Shown here: piece by piece, positions 1 to 12,454 of the stretch
Layout of the letters: each line of letters begins with the position of its first letter
How positions within the stretch are numbered: the first letter of the stretch is position 1
Assembly: GCF_026210795.1 (NCBI RefSeq)
Contig: NC_089442.1
Location: 3,686,501 to 3,750,500 of the forward strand
Length of the DNA stretch: 64,000 nucleotides
From: Rhizophagus irregularis
Lineage: Eukaryota > Glomeromycota > Glomeromycetes > Glomerales > Glomeraceae
Direction of reading: 5' to 3'
Notes under the pieces: model-generated
Database searches by the model: none
What the model was told of the DNA's origin: nothing
What the model saw: the letters and a program-made list of their open reading frames with translations, nothing else
Program-made: the position numbers and the translations under genes

Positions 1-1118
1 AAATAATATTTTTAATATAAATTTCATAATATTTTCTATGCAAAAATCAAAAAAAATCCTAGGTTGATTAATGCAATTTCAAATATATAAATAATTAAAC
101 AATGTTGAAAATTGCATGCAAATTTGCACATAATTTTCTTATTATTTAAGGAATATTATTATTTGCAGAATCCTGAACATCTTTCATACAACTCAGAGGT
201 AATGTATAGCAAAATGCATTTTTAGCAATAACTCAATTAATATCAATACTAAAAATGCGATTTTACTATTATTAGATTCGTCTTATTAAAATGAATCTAA
301 TAAGCCTAATTCATCAAACTCCAATTACTGAATCACTTAAAAACAGGGGTATATATGATAAGAAAATTTGAAAATACCTCTAAAATATACATTCTGGCCA
401 GAATTAACATATAAACTTTACGTAAACTTTAATGTGAATTGTATGAGAGATGTTTGGGTCCTAAAATAATGTTTGGGTCCTAAAATACTAATAGGTAGGA
501 GTAAACAATAGTAAAAGAAGAAGAAGTAAAGGAAAATAACTCTAAGAAGTTATTAAAAATCTTCTTTGCATATTGTTTGTATAGAGGCTTTTTATGTATT
601 AACACCATTGACCATTTCTGTTTTCTTAATAGTATTATCTAAATTGAAAAAAGTTGACCCATTAAAATAAAAGTGGTTTTATATAAATATCTAATAAACT
701 GTTTGTTAATAAAAAGTTTGTTATAAATTCTTTTCAAATTATTATTTTTTATAGTAATTTTTGCTTAAAAGTATCCTTATTTTTAAATAGTATTTATATT
801 ATTGGTATTCTCTTATAATTAGTAGGTGTTATACCAGGCTGCCTTATCTCGAAGGTAAAGTCTAGAAATTGTGTAAAATAAAGATTATTTTAAAATAAAA
901 AATAAAACTATATACCTTTCAGGTCTTTTTATCAAAGTGAAACTTAGTTGAAGTTTATATTTAAAAGTGTATATTTAAAAAATAAAAGTAATAAAAGTGA
1001 AAATAAAATTTTTAATATATGTAGTTCACAGTACTTATTTCTATTTAATTATTAATGAGAAAGTGCAAATATTATATTTTTCTGGTAATGAAATCCTATT
1101 TGTTACATTAATTATCAT
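1..1118. other. AT-rich intergenic sequence
   Basis: No convincing coding sequence. The only structure recognised is a dispersed repeat at about 203-450, whose inverted copy lies at about 60015-60265. The rest is AT-rich DNA upstream of the YbaK-domain gene. Confidence 0.6.
203..450 (+). repeat. Dispersed repeat, copy 1 (inverted relative to 60015-60265)
   Basis: Read in reverse complement, this block matches about 60015-60265 over nearly its whole length. Shared landmarks are TATAGCAAAATGCATTTTT at one end, AAAAACAGGGGTA in the middle and GGCCAGAATTAACATATAAAC towards the other end. An internal hairpin (ATTAGATTCGTCT with its complement) is partly decayed here and cleaner in the other copy. 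No coding content and no clear target duplication. Confidence 0.75.
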
Positions 1119-1223
1119 GTGGATAAATACTTAATGCCGGCCAATTCCGCGACTTTTTATTGGAAGTTGTGCCGGGAAATAATTTTTATAAAATCGACCC
1201 AATTACACGAGGGTCAAATAAAA

Positions 1224-2126
1224 ATGAATTCTAATGATAATACCAAAGAACAATTAAAAGACTTGATAAATCAAGTATCAATATTATATTCTTCAAAAAA
1301 TATTGCTGCACATTATCTTGATTATTTTAAGCGAAAAGCTAAAGTTACGAAACTTGTTGACGCTCCTGAACCAGTAAAAAAAGTACTTGGTTTATTTCTG
1401 TTATAATTATAATTTCCATTTATTAACTTTAATTATTGTAACTTTATCAGGTTGAAAAAGCATGTATTAGCCTGGGAATTCGTAATATATCTAGATTTTA
1501 TCATGTAGAATCAGATTATTATAATTGGGATCTTCAAAGAAGAGCGTAAGTAAAATGGTAATATTTTCAATTTGCCTAGTCTTTATAAAGGTTCTGAATT
1601 CAATTATGATTTAGATTTCGTTTAATTTCCCCTTCAATAAATCATCTGTGTAAGAGTGTTATTTTTGAAAATACTCGATCTTCTCATGATTCTATCGATG
1701 ATCCATTAAATTCAAAGTATTATTGTGTTATCATTCAGGTATTTATTTATTTATTTATTTATTTTAATTTATTTATTTATTTATTTTAATGTTCTTTTTT
1801 ATATACCATCTTAGTATGTTGGATCTATAAATACACAAAGACTTATGAACTTCGTGAGAACTTTGAAAAATAAACAAATAAGCAAAAAGAATTATAATTT
1901 TCGAGTCACTGATAGAGAAAAATCCGTACGATTGACAGGCTTTGAAAATAATGGAGTTTCCCCTATCGGAATGACGTTTCAAATTCCAATAATATTATCT
2001 AGTGCTATAACAGAATTACAACCACCAGTCTTTTATCTTGGCGCTGGCCATGTTGATTGGAAATTAGCTTTACCAGTGCACGATTTTATGTTGGCAACGA
2101 ATTGTTTTATAGCTAATTTATCGTAA
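1224..2126 (+). CDS. YbaK / aminoacyl-tRNA editing-domain protein
   Basis: Four exons: 1224-1382, 1451-1545, 1615-1738 and 1815-2126, giving 229 aa. All introns are GT-AG and the phases agree. The domain is the YbaK/ProRS-associated fold, which in bacteria hydrolyses mischarged aminoacyl-tRNA. Visible family features are DYYNWDLQRRA, then SINHLCKSVIFENTR spanning exons 2-3, then a glycine-rich core in exon 4 (RLTGFENNGVSPIGM and PPVFYLGAGHVDWKL). An upstream in-frame GTG at 1119 would add 35 residues, but that stretch does not look like the family, so the ATG at 1224 is chosen. The bacterial substrate (Cys-tRNA-Pro or Ala-tRNA-Pro) cannot be assigned from sequence alone. It is convergent with the next gene. 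Confidence 0.75.
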
Positions 2127-2338
2127 ATGTTAGATATCACGTGTCAATGCAACTTATTTAATGACATTACTAAATTACACATTAAAATTTTAATTGTTAA
2201 AAAATTAATCTAAATTAATACTTTTTTTGCTATATACAAATATTAAAGGAAAAGGGTCCACTCTGTTTACAAGATCATTACTAATTTTATTATTTACAGA
2301 ATTAAGTATATTATCCCTAACATTGTTTAGTTTTTCAA

Positions 2339-3829
2339 TCAGAAGAGATGAGGTTCCGATAAGCGGGGGGGAGGGGTTTGGATTGCCCCGAAAGGTGTTA
2401 CAGTCTTCCAGATAATCGCCTGCTGACTATTCTTTAGAAATTGTTGATCCTCATCGAAAGGTTCTTTGAATCGCCGCCAAATAGATCCTGCGAGACGCTC
2501 CAGATGAAAAGGCTCAGATTCCATCTCAGCCATCAGCCGAGACTCCTCACCCCAGCCAATACGAGATGAGAGCTATTAAGTAAAAAAAAAAAAATTTTAC
2601 AGTTATAAATGCACAAATAAATGACATTTAATGGAATATCTTTTAATTACTTCTTTTATTCTACGTTCTCGCGCTTCAATTCGGCACTTATTGAGGAATT
2701 CGCGGCGTTTTTCTTCATTTTCTCTCTTTTGCCGCTCTTCTTCAGCCTTACGCTGTTCTTCTTCTTGTCTTTTCTTAGCGGCTAGTTTTTTTGCCTCCTC
2801 CTTTGCTGCCTTTTCTGCCATGAATTTCATGATTTCATGTTCAAGATGTTGAATCGCTTCTTTATTTTCTTCTTCTCTTATTTTCGATTTTTCAATCAGT
2901 TCATTTACTTCATCGATTCGAGCATCATCTTGCTCGTTTTCTCCTGATTTTATCGGTAGTGGTGGTTCTGGTTTTGGATCTTTTGGTTTAACTTTGCACC
3001 ATGATGGTAATGGTTTTATTTCAATAGGACCGGTTGAAAAGCCTCCATCATAAAACATAGGTTTAGCTTTATTGATCGCAGTCTCTGCCTGTTTCTTAGG
3101 TTTTTGCTCTTCGAGTGAAGAAAGCGGCGGTATTGATGACTCTTTGCGTTTAGAAGGGATGTTCCTTGTCGTCGCACGACGCACATTTTGGATCGTTTTT
3201 ATATTTGAACCAGAGCTATCACTTGTATTTTGTTTTGTAGTTGACCGACTTCTAGTGTTTGTACCAATACTTCCTGTCGTGCGTGATACACTTGCTATAG
3301 TACTTTTAGATGATCCGTCATAGTTTAGACTTTCTTGATTTCGAATAGGAGAAGGAGACCTACTTGGTAGATTATCTAATTCTTCAGCCATCATTCTCGC
3401 GAGATCATCACCTTTAACTTCGGAACTAGGGTTTACTCTCGGTGTCACATTTCGGTCCTCGTTGATATTGTCATTCCTTGCATCATCTGGCGCATTTCGC
3501 AAGATCTGTTTTCTTATCATCTCTCGATCTTCTTTTGTGATGGTATCATTCCTCGAATAACTTTTTGTACCATCTGTATTTTTTGGCTGTTCATTTGATT
3601 GTTTGCTGGTCTGCGTGTCGTTCTGAGAATAGTCTCTTTTCATCACTTTAATTGATCGGATTGGTTGCTCGCTAGATTGTGTTATTTCAGTTGATTGACT
3701 TTGTTGTGATTTAGGTTGCACTGGGTTTGGTACCTTGAATGAGCCATTTTGATGCTCTGAGAGAATTTTAAATGATACGCACTGTTTGAGTGTTTTTGAT
3801 GTGGCTTGTGGCGAATTTCCTTGAGACAT
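2339..3829 (-). CDS. Unrecognised coiled-coil protein
   Basis: Proposed as two exons, 2651-3829 and 2339-2572, giving 470 aa. The first exon alone is an open frame of 408 codons. I prefer splicing at GTAATT (2650) to TTAATAG (2573), because the downstream exon continues in frame with composition like a real protein (SSRIGWGEESRLMAEME, then ERLAGSIWRRFKEPFDED). The first 280 residues are low-complexity and rich in Ser, Thr, Gln and Asn. A proline-rich segment (KPKDPKPEPPLP) follows, then a highly charged coiled coil of about 100 residues (EEAKKLAAKKRQEEEQRKAEEE). No known domain is recognised. It could be a structural or chromatin-associated scaffold, but no function is claimed. The gene model is moderately sure. 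Confidence 0.6.
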
Positions 3830-4412
3830 TTTTCTTTTTCTCTATTATATCAAACGAATATATTTTAATGATGCATTAGTTAAATTATGTTACATCAATA
3901 TATTTAATATTTCATTTTACCTTAGGTCCTGCAATTTCGTTAAACAAGATGAGAATATATGTTTCGTAGCGTTAGGATTATTTGAAGGAAACGTACACAA
4001 ACAACATATAATTATTATACATAAAGAAAAAAAAGAGGAGAAAATCAGAAATATATATCATTTTTAAAAACGAATTTTGAAAAGGCAACCAAACGAACGA
4101 AAATATTTTATTATGTAAGCAATGTTGATAAGAGCAAAACTCAAGTATCAACTTTGAATACAAAGAAGGAACAAAGTTTTGAAAAACATAGTATCAAAAG
4201 GTCCCTTCTCCTTTTCCTTCAATAATATAACATCAAGATAATAAAGTAAAACAAAGTAGTATGAACTATGAAATTCATATTAAAGGTAGGTAAGGTAGGT
4301 AAAAAGCAATAAAAACCTATATCTTTTCCATCAAAAGCAAGATAACTCCCAATAACGTTACAAATGTAAGGTATTGAAAGAAAAGGAGAGAAATTATAAA
4401 GGGTAATTGATT
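3830..4412. other. Intergenic spacer
   Basis: AT-rich spacer between the 3' end of the bromodomain gene and the start of the coiled-coil gene, both on the minus strand. It presumably holds the terminator of the former and the promoter of the latter. No element is recognised. Confidence 0.5.
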
Positions 4413-6790
4413 CTAAACAGTATCACTACCTGAATCTTCCGATTCGGAACCAGATGAGTCTGAACTCTGACTATCGGAGGAGTCCTCAGAACTATAGTGG
4501 CTTTCGTTAAAAGCTATTTAAGAGAAGGAAAATTTAAAATGTTACAATAACATTCTATAATATGAAAATATTTATTGATAACTTAAGGTAATAATATAAT
4601 GTAATATATACCATCGCTAGAAGAAGTGAATTTGGCCAACGTCTTTTCCAGGGCAAGAATCTTTTGAGCTTCATCTTCCCTGGAATGTTTGCGTGCCTTT
4701 TTTGCTGGTGGTGGACGTCTTTTTTGCTTATTGATTCGTTTCGAAACGAATTCAAACACTTTCTTAGCTGTTTTTACGTCGAGTGTCTCTATTTCTAATT
4801 CATAACTACCATTATCATTCTATTTCAAATAGATAAAGTGGTGTTAATAAATTATATAATTTCGCGTGCAGTAAATCACGTGATTATATTCTTTTTCGCA
4901 CGCGAATGATAGATACCTGTAAAGGCGCTCCACTTTCACGTAACAGATCAATGAGTTGGTTCATATCTGTGTCAGCAAGAAGTTCGATGCTACTGCTAAG
5001 AAAGGCTTTTTGATCATTCGATAGACCATCATCATCGCGTTGTTTTCCACCTCGAGGGCGCTTTAGTGATTTCTTTTCAACATCCACATCCATCAAATCG
5101 TTAAAACTACCTTTACTAGTCGATGCTTTATCGCTCTTGATTTTTTTGGATTTACCCTTTTTAGGATTGCTTATCAATGCGCTCAGCTCGTTCAGCTTCT
5201 TTTGTATTTTTTTTATTTTTGGTTCTGATAAAAAATGTGTTCAAATGAGTCAAATAAATAAATCGAAAAATAAGAAATTTGACATTATAAATGATTTACT
5301 TGAAACTTCTTCTTCATCAAATTCCTCTTCAGAGGAACTATCTGTGTCGGTATCATCATCTCTTGCTACTTTCGTTTTCCCTTTTTGTTTAACTTGGGGA
5401 ACAGGTTTTTCAGCCCATTTTTTGTTGAAAACGGACTCTAATGTTTTACCCATGTTATAAACTTCACTTCCGACGCCATTATATGTATAGCAATTACGAA
5501 ACATTAGACGAATGTCTTCTTCGAACTCTTCAGCATTTGCATATTGATCGTTCTCTAATTTTGAATTTATAGTAGCTAGGTCCATTGGACGTTTTATGAC
5601 CTTGTAGTAATCTGGGACTCCTAGCTTTTCGTCATCAACGGGTTCATAGAATGGATAAGCGTAAGGCCAATGTGTCTTTTTCTTAAGTTCACGAAGAACG
5701 CTACGACAGAAATTAAGTTCAATATTCTTTTTAGTCTTCTTACGACGACCTGGTTGAGGTGCTTCAGGAAGGTCTTTGGCAGGAGCTTTAATTGTTCTTT
5801 TTGGACGAGATTCATCAATAGTCAAATTTACAGTCGATGATGATGGTGTAACAGTAGCAGCAGGGGCAGGTGCAGTAGTCTTTACAGACTTTGCCGCTTT
5901 AGTAGAAGATTCAGCAGCAGGAGGTTTGATCTTTTACGTAGAAGTTAAATGAAAATACCGAAAAAAAACTTCAATAAAAAAGAGGGAAATGACGCAAAGA
6001 TCTTTTACCTCTTTTTTGCCCCCAGGGAAGCTACTAAGTTGTATGTTGAACAAACTTTCTAATTCTCTTGCTTGTTGAGAAACTGGATGATCAACACCAT
6101 TATACAGGATGCAGTTTGAAAAAATGAGTCGAACATCTGACTCGAAGTCTGCTACAGTGGTATATTGAAGAGCATTAAGTTTGGATTCTACAGTTCCAAG
6201 ATCCATTGGTTGCTTAATAATATCAAAGTAGTCAGGTATTCCATATTTGACAGGGTCAACGGGTTCAAGAAATAGTCCAGCCGAAGGATGCTTCTTCAAT
6301 TCTTTGAGAGCAGCAGTACAATATTTGAGATGCTTACGAGCCATACTCTTGGAAAACCAATCATTTTGTTGATTTTGTTGAGGTTCAACGCTGCATATAG
6401 CGGGAGACAAGTAAAATAAATATGTAAGAAAATATCATAGCTAGCAAAAAGTTACAATCATTAATCAAGCAAAGACGCTGCGGATGAATGTTGAGAACGC
6501 AGCAAATTAGACTTTAAGAGAAACTTAATCAAAAAATTTAATGCTTATTTGAATAAAAAAAATATCTTTATAAGTCTTTAAGCCGCTTAATCTTCTAAAA
6601 AAATTTCGTGTTTTTTGTTGTAAAATTTTTTCTCATTTTTTTCGATGAGAAAGATACAAAAAAAAACCTATCTATTTTATATAAAACCCACTTTGATTTA
6701 TAAACAAATGATTTCCACTTACTTGGTTTCAATAATAGGGGTAGCCTCGTTTTTTGTGGTTTTAGTAGGTTTTTTAGTTGCTCGGCGCAT
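4413..6790 (-). CDS. BDF1: BET-family double-bromodomain protein (Bdf1-like)
   Basis: Six exons: 6723-6790, 6009-6390, 5300-5930, 4917-5224, 4612-4819 and 4413-4513. They give 565 aa with consistent phases and GT-AG introns. BET proteins bind acetylated histone tails in the nucleus and recruit transcription machinery. Bromodomain 1 (exon 2) carries EPVDPVKYGIPDYFDIIKQP and the acetyl-lysine Asn in CILYNG. Bromodomain 2 (exon 3) has WPYAYPFYEPVDDEKLGVPD and the Asn in CYTYNG. A basic nuclear-localisation-like stretch precedes the ET domain, which spans exons 4-5 (GLSNDQKAFLSSSIELL, then YELEIETLDVKTAKKVFEFV). The C-terminus is basic followed by a Ser/Asp/Glu tail. Bromodomain 1 lacks the Trp of the WPF shelf (it reads SAGLF), as in some fungal relatives, while bromodomain 2 keeps it. 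The start at 6790 is a short basic N-terminus. Confidence 0.93.
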
Positions 6791-7791
6791 TTTGTAAATG
6801 TCGTTACAAGAAAGTTATAATCGTGACAAAAGAAGTTTTATATATTTATAAGGATAGGGTTAATATTTGTGGGAATTTTGTTTTGAAAAAATCGCTTCTC
6901 GTTTCTCGCTTCTCTCAGAATGAAAACCAAGAGGAGAAATTTCCTGACAAATTACATATTTATACCTCAACAAAATTAATGACGTATTATACGCAGTAGT
7001 AAAAAAGCCGGCATAGAAGGTTCTTCTTACTAACAGAAAAAAAAAAGTTTCGGATTTTTAATGGAAAACGCCAAAACGCCAAAAAAATCTTACTATGCCA
7101 CAAATACTTTGGTGATTTTAAACTGACTCAACGGGACCAATTTTCTAAATTAGGAAATTAACTTAATAATTTAGTGTCATATCAAGGATTTTAAATACCT
7201 CGAAAGAATCCGAAACAATTAATACGTCTTTATAATAGATCCTAATGAAAGATTCTAATCCTTCAACTATTATAATTTACAATATTTTAAGCAAGGGTAT
7301 TTAGATTTTACTTTCTAAATCTTTCTTTGTAGCTAAAAAATAAATTAGAAATCCTAAATTATACCCTATTTAGGAAAGAAATTAACAGAGCGTACATCCT
7401 TTAGATTAGCCAAATTAATTATAGTTGATGACGTAGCCGCAATCCAAAAAAATAAATCATGAATACATTTATCATATTTAATATACAACTTGATAAAGTC
7501 TTTTTTATTGGTTTTTTTTTGACGTATGAATAGCATAAGGATAAAATAAGGATAAAAAGTGTAAGCAAGCGTGTTTTGTATTTTATATTATATAAAGCTG
7601 TTCACGTGTTTTTTTCTTGTAATGTTAGGCATTTATGAGCGACCGTAAGCTGAACCTTCAAGGTTACGGCATTTAATTGAAAATTCAGTCACGATATCTT
7701 TAAAACGTTGAAGAGATCTTGTACTATTAAGAAAGTATTAATTAATGAATGTATTCAGTAATAAATTTGAATTTCATTGTAGAACTAGAAT
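6791..7791. other. Intergenic region, no gene seen
   Basis: AT-rich spacer upstream of the bromodomain gene and downstream of the karyopherin gene. Open frames here are short and have no protein-like composition. No repeat or RNA gene was recognised. Confidence 0.5.
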
Positions 7792-10700
7792 TTACCCCAG
7801 GATTCCCCTAGCAAAGTTTTGTTTAGCCATTTGATCCACATGTGACGAAGGAAAGTTATCCTATGAAATTAAATTAATAAATCATAAATAATAATAACTA
7901 ACAAATTCATATAATACCTCTGCTAATAAAATCCCTAACCATTCTCTACTGGCTTCGATGTAGCGTTCTGTCATCTTGTATAAAACAGGAGATAATGAAC
8001 TAACAAATGATCGTGGCAATTTACCTCCAATCCCCTAATAATAATCAATGATTTATTATCCATTATATCATAATTATACAAAATAATTAACTTGATTACC
8101 AATAATAATTCTCTCATTATCTCTAACCCATAAGTCATCATCACGTTTTCAATCCCCTTTGCAAATTTATCATTTTCACAATCCTGCCCTATAAATTCTC
8201 CCTTTTTAATCGTGGTTATAATGAGTAAAGGATATAGTGACAGAGAAGATCAGAACTAATAAATGCTTACTATAAAATTCACTGCTGACTTTAAGGCTAA
8301 TCTTTCTTGCAAACCCAAACCTGCTACAGAGAATGTCATAATGCCATTAAACATGTCAGATGGTAAGGAATACAATAATAATGGACATTTTTTAAGAAAC
8401 TAATTTACATGATATAACAACATAAATTAGCATTATATGAACTAAGAATAATGATGGTCCTTGTTGTGTTAGAAATCAAACCCATACCTTTGTAATAAGT
8501 AAAAAATAAGAATTAACAATGTCTGGATATTGTTCCATCTCTAATGAGATAAAAAAAATTTAACGATTACGAAACATTTAATATGAGTCACTTGAAAAAC
8601 TTACCAGCCTTACTTCTCACGTGTTGTATAGTAGTAGAAGTTAAGGAAATTAACACATCCATCAAATCGACACCATGCTTAGGGCTTGAACCATATACGG
8701 TCACTATTTGAACTGCAGTTTCTAACCAATTGGCGTGTGGATGTCGTTGAAAAGAAATTTTAATTAAAGGTACAATGATCTCGAAAGGTATGGAAAGTAA
8801 ATTTGGTGTAATACGAATCCCAATATTAAGAAATTTACAAAGACACTATAATAAGCGAGATATTAAACTCATACGATCATAGAAGAAAATAAAAAAAGGT
8901 ATATATATATATTGAATCAAATACCTCTATAACTTCATTATCTTGATACCAAATTTCTGCAATATTACGAATAATTTCTGACAAAGCATTGGTCAAATCT
9001 TGAACTGGTATTGAATCAAAAACAGCAAAATTTTGTTTAGTTTTTAAGTCATCATCATCAATTACGATTAAATTTTCATCAGGTGGTTGAATTCCACGTC
9101 CACAACATGTTAGATACTCTAACTGTGTAATAATAATTTCCCTAAACTGCGAAGGGTTCTAGCAAATAGCAAAAAAAAAAAATTAGAAAGATTACAAAAA
9201 ACTAATCAAAGAAATTAATATCCACTAATCAAGACCTGTCTTCCATGTAAAATTATATCCTTCATCGTTTGTATAATGTCACTTGTTATAGACTATCAAA
9301 ATATATTATAATGAATAAATATCATAATTTTGTGATTGCGAAGATATTTTTCACAAATCAATTTACCAACAATGGTTGTACCATCTTTTCTGGGGGCAAA
9401 ACCTGAATTACATCCGCTATTGATTCGATGACCTTTTGTTTTTCCCTCGGCTGAAAAGAAAATGAAATGAAAATAATGAATTATATCACAAAAAATGATG
9501 AGGTATATAAGAAACATACTTGAATGTTTGGACCAACGACTATATACATATTCACTAGATCTTCTATACCGTTGACTAACGAATCACGACAAATATCACA
9601 AACTTCTTTAAATGCTGTAGCAGCTGCTAAAGCTAATTCAATATCACTTAGCGCAGGTATAAGATAATTTAATGCAGAAAGTATGTATTGAGGGTTAGAT
9701 TTAAACCAATCTGCATAAGAACCTTTAGGTAAAATTTATTAATAAATAAATAATACTTTCATTAAAATCGTAAAGAAGATCAAAAAATTATAAAATACCA
9801 ATTAGCGAAAATGCAGTGTTCCTTAACTTGGTGTGACCTTGCACAGGTAATTTTCCATAAACATCTGAACCAAAAAGTTGTGGTAAATAAATGTTTTCGC
9901 CATTGCTTACGGCCTCAGCTATTGACTTTATGCAAAATAATGTAGACTCCAAATCCTAAAAGAAATAATGATACCAATATTTTCTAAGATAATCTAGATC
10001 ACAATATAAATTAAGGATAAATTTCTACCTGCCACTGATTTTGATCTCTTCCCGGTGTACTTATTTGAGATATTGCCAATTCTACCAAAAAAGCTAACAT
10101 TTGATCTCTTAAAACATAATATGTATTCAAAATTGTGTCACCGACATCCCTTCGATAATGCCAAAATCGTTCTTTTACATCTAAATAATTTATAAATACG
10201 TATCTTATAACTCAATTTGGTGAACATAAGATCGACAAAAAGCAATAATCATTGTTGGCACCTTTAGTAAATTCTACCCATTCCGAATCTGGCGGATATT
10301 GTACTTTACCCCGTAAAACCTCTATCAATCTACGAAAAATGACAATGGATGATTCTCGTATTTGTTGAATATTTGTGGGTGAAATATTAAGTGTTTGAAT
10401 ATCTGATGTGGAAACATCGTTATCAGACGCAGAAATGACTGGAATTACTTCTGGATCGCATAAAGATTCCTGTAACATAAACCAGAATTGCAAAGGCATC
10501 TCACTAATGTATATGGTAGCCTATGTTAAGAATCACTGAGATAATACGAAAATTGACAACTACAAAAAAAAAAGGATATTTCTTGGTCTTGTCCAAAATA
10601 ACCAGGAAATCCTGCAAACATTAACATCATTTCCAAGTAAATAACAATATCTTGTCTTAAGAAATTTATTGCAACATAATTCGTAAAATTATCCCCAAAA

Positions 10701-12318
10701 GTTGTCATCAATCGACAAAGATTTCTTGCAGAAAGTTCGTCTCCGTCTAAAAATATTAGGGAATTAATAATTTTATTGTTGCGCTTCTGTAAGATAATAA
10801 TGCTCTTATATAAGGTAATATAACCTAATGTCGGAACTTTAAGTATTACCGTTAATAGCTTTAGTTATTTGACTTTTTGCCCAGTCACCAGTCATACACT
10901 GAAGTATTTTCTCACACACTGTGTTCTGATAGTAATTAATACGAGTTTGTGAAATAAATTCCACCAAAACTTCTGTTGCTGCATCGTTCATTGATTCAAT
11001 CGAGAATAGAGCTATAACGTGATCGATGAGAAGGTGAAGCATCCTTTAAATAAGATATTGTAAATCATGTTAAATTTTAGTAATTAAAGTTTAATATATG
11101 AAAAAAAAGTACATTACTCAAAAGGTACACCATATTGGATCCAACTTTGCAAACATCGAAGACATTTTTGTTTTAATATAATATCTCGTTCCGAATATTC
11201 ATGGTGAGCAGATAGTAAAGTTTCCAGTATTGACATTACACGTGGAATGGAATCAGTAAGTTCCTGATTGACTCTTGCTCTACAGAATCGGATAAAAAAA
11301 ATCAATATATAAATAAATTCATGAAAATTGATAAATTAAATATTGACTATTACTTTCTTTCTCCTATCAAATCAGCTCTTAGAACTTCCTCGGGAATGAC
11401 AGTTAAAAATTCAAGAAGTGGTAATTCAATGAATAGAGGTTGACTCTGGTTTTGTGCTGAGACAGTTATGGATTCAGTATGCAAATAATTGAGAAAATCT
11501 GATATAAAATTCGTCCAAAACTCAGGAACCGCTTGAAGTGCAAAGGCTGTAAGCTTTGATATTTTTTGGAAAGTTCCATTATTAATCTTATTAATCCTTA
11601 ATAGCAAAAAGATTTTTTATCTTGATTAAGCAATATCTAGCAAAACTTACTGCTAGACACAATTTTGTAATAACGACCATTGGTCCATTTGAAAGACGCA
11701 CAATCCATCTTAGAAGTTCATTACGGACCCATTCTTTTCGGTCAGGAGGTAAAGTATGCCTTAATTAAAAATAAAATTTTTACAAATATATGAAAATGAG
11801 AGATCTTTATATTTGAGGAAAATTTGTTTTATGATTTCTTTTATTAATAAATCAATAGTAATACAAAAATATGTAAATCTATAACTATAATTGCTATTTG
11901 TTCTTTCATCTTCTCCTTACCAGTCTCTCGATATTTTAACTTGAAAAGTGTGAGCCCCGAAAAATTGAGAATTAACTGACTATATAGTCAGGTAATTAAA
12001 AAAAAACCATTAAATTTTTGCCCACCCAAAAAAATTCATACCAAGTTAAGCGCTTAGATTAATTCTATAAAACTCAAATTGAAAATATTGATCGTTATAA
12101 CCTCAGAAGCCAATAATTGTGGTGCTAATTCCCAAGCATATTGTTGCTTTTGAAGGGTTTGCAAATATTCTTGTGCCGAATTAGAGTCTACGTTTCCATA
12201 GAGTTGCGCTATTATCTTTAGTGAATTTTTGTCAATCTATGTTAACTCGTCTTGATTCACTAGAAAAATTATAATTTTAAGCACGTACTTGTTCAACCTG
12301 AGCTAATTGAATATCCAT
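7792..12318 (-). CDS. MTR10: Mtr10 / transportin-SR (importin-beta family) karyopherin
   Basis: Twenty-one exons give 960 aa, close to yeast Mtr10 and human TNPO3. Exons: 12289-12318, 12102-12236, 11921-11979, 11651-11759, 11354-11553, 11118-11279, 10850-11043, 10580-10746, 10262-10508, 10029-10180, 9799-9955, 9520-9722, 9367-9450, 9236-9292, 8925-9158, 8605-8845, 8488-8540, 8271-8399, 8100-8183, 7918-8034, 7792-7860. All phases agree. The family carries SR and other RNA-binding proteins into the nucleus in a Ran-dependent way. Landmarks are the N-terminal LYGN with QYAWELAPQLL, then QFFGAHTFQVKISRDW, then ALQAVPEFWTNFISDF. Further on come SYADWFKSNPQYI, the C-terminal LEIMRELLLGIGGKLPRSFV and the final NFARGILG. 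The intron 10509-10579 appears to be AT-AC. The start at 12318 is the only ATG giving the short helical N-terminus. Confidence 0.9.
10509..10579 (-). other. Putative minor-spliceosome (U12-type) AT-AC intron
   Basis: This 71-nt intron lies in the Mtr10-like gene. No GT donor keeps the reading frame here. Exon 8 ends GGACAAGACCAAGAA, and the intron starts ATATCCTTTT, the U12-type 5' consensus. A TTCTTAAC branch-site match (consensus TCCTTAAC) follows, with the branch A 17 nt before the end, and the intron finishes ATATAC. Joining restores GQDQE to ISEMPLQFWF, which aligns with the family pattern EIS..LxFW. Donor, branch site, spacing, acceptor and frame all agree. Confidence 0.85.
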
Positions 12319-12454
12319 TTAAAAATTTTAATCGGGACTACCATCCTATATTTCAGACCTATATAGTAGTACCGTTTTGTCGGAATTTGTGTTACCGTTT
12401 AACAGCACTAAGAAACTTGAGTCGTATTTAAAGGTTTTGTTAATAGAACATTAT

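Noticed and set aside
2227-2415. A 62-codon plus-strand frame
   Set aside because: Overlaps the second exon of the minus-strand coiled-coil gene, and its composition is not protein-like.
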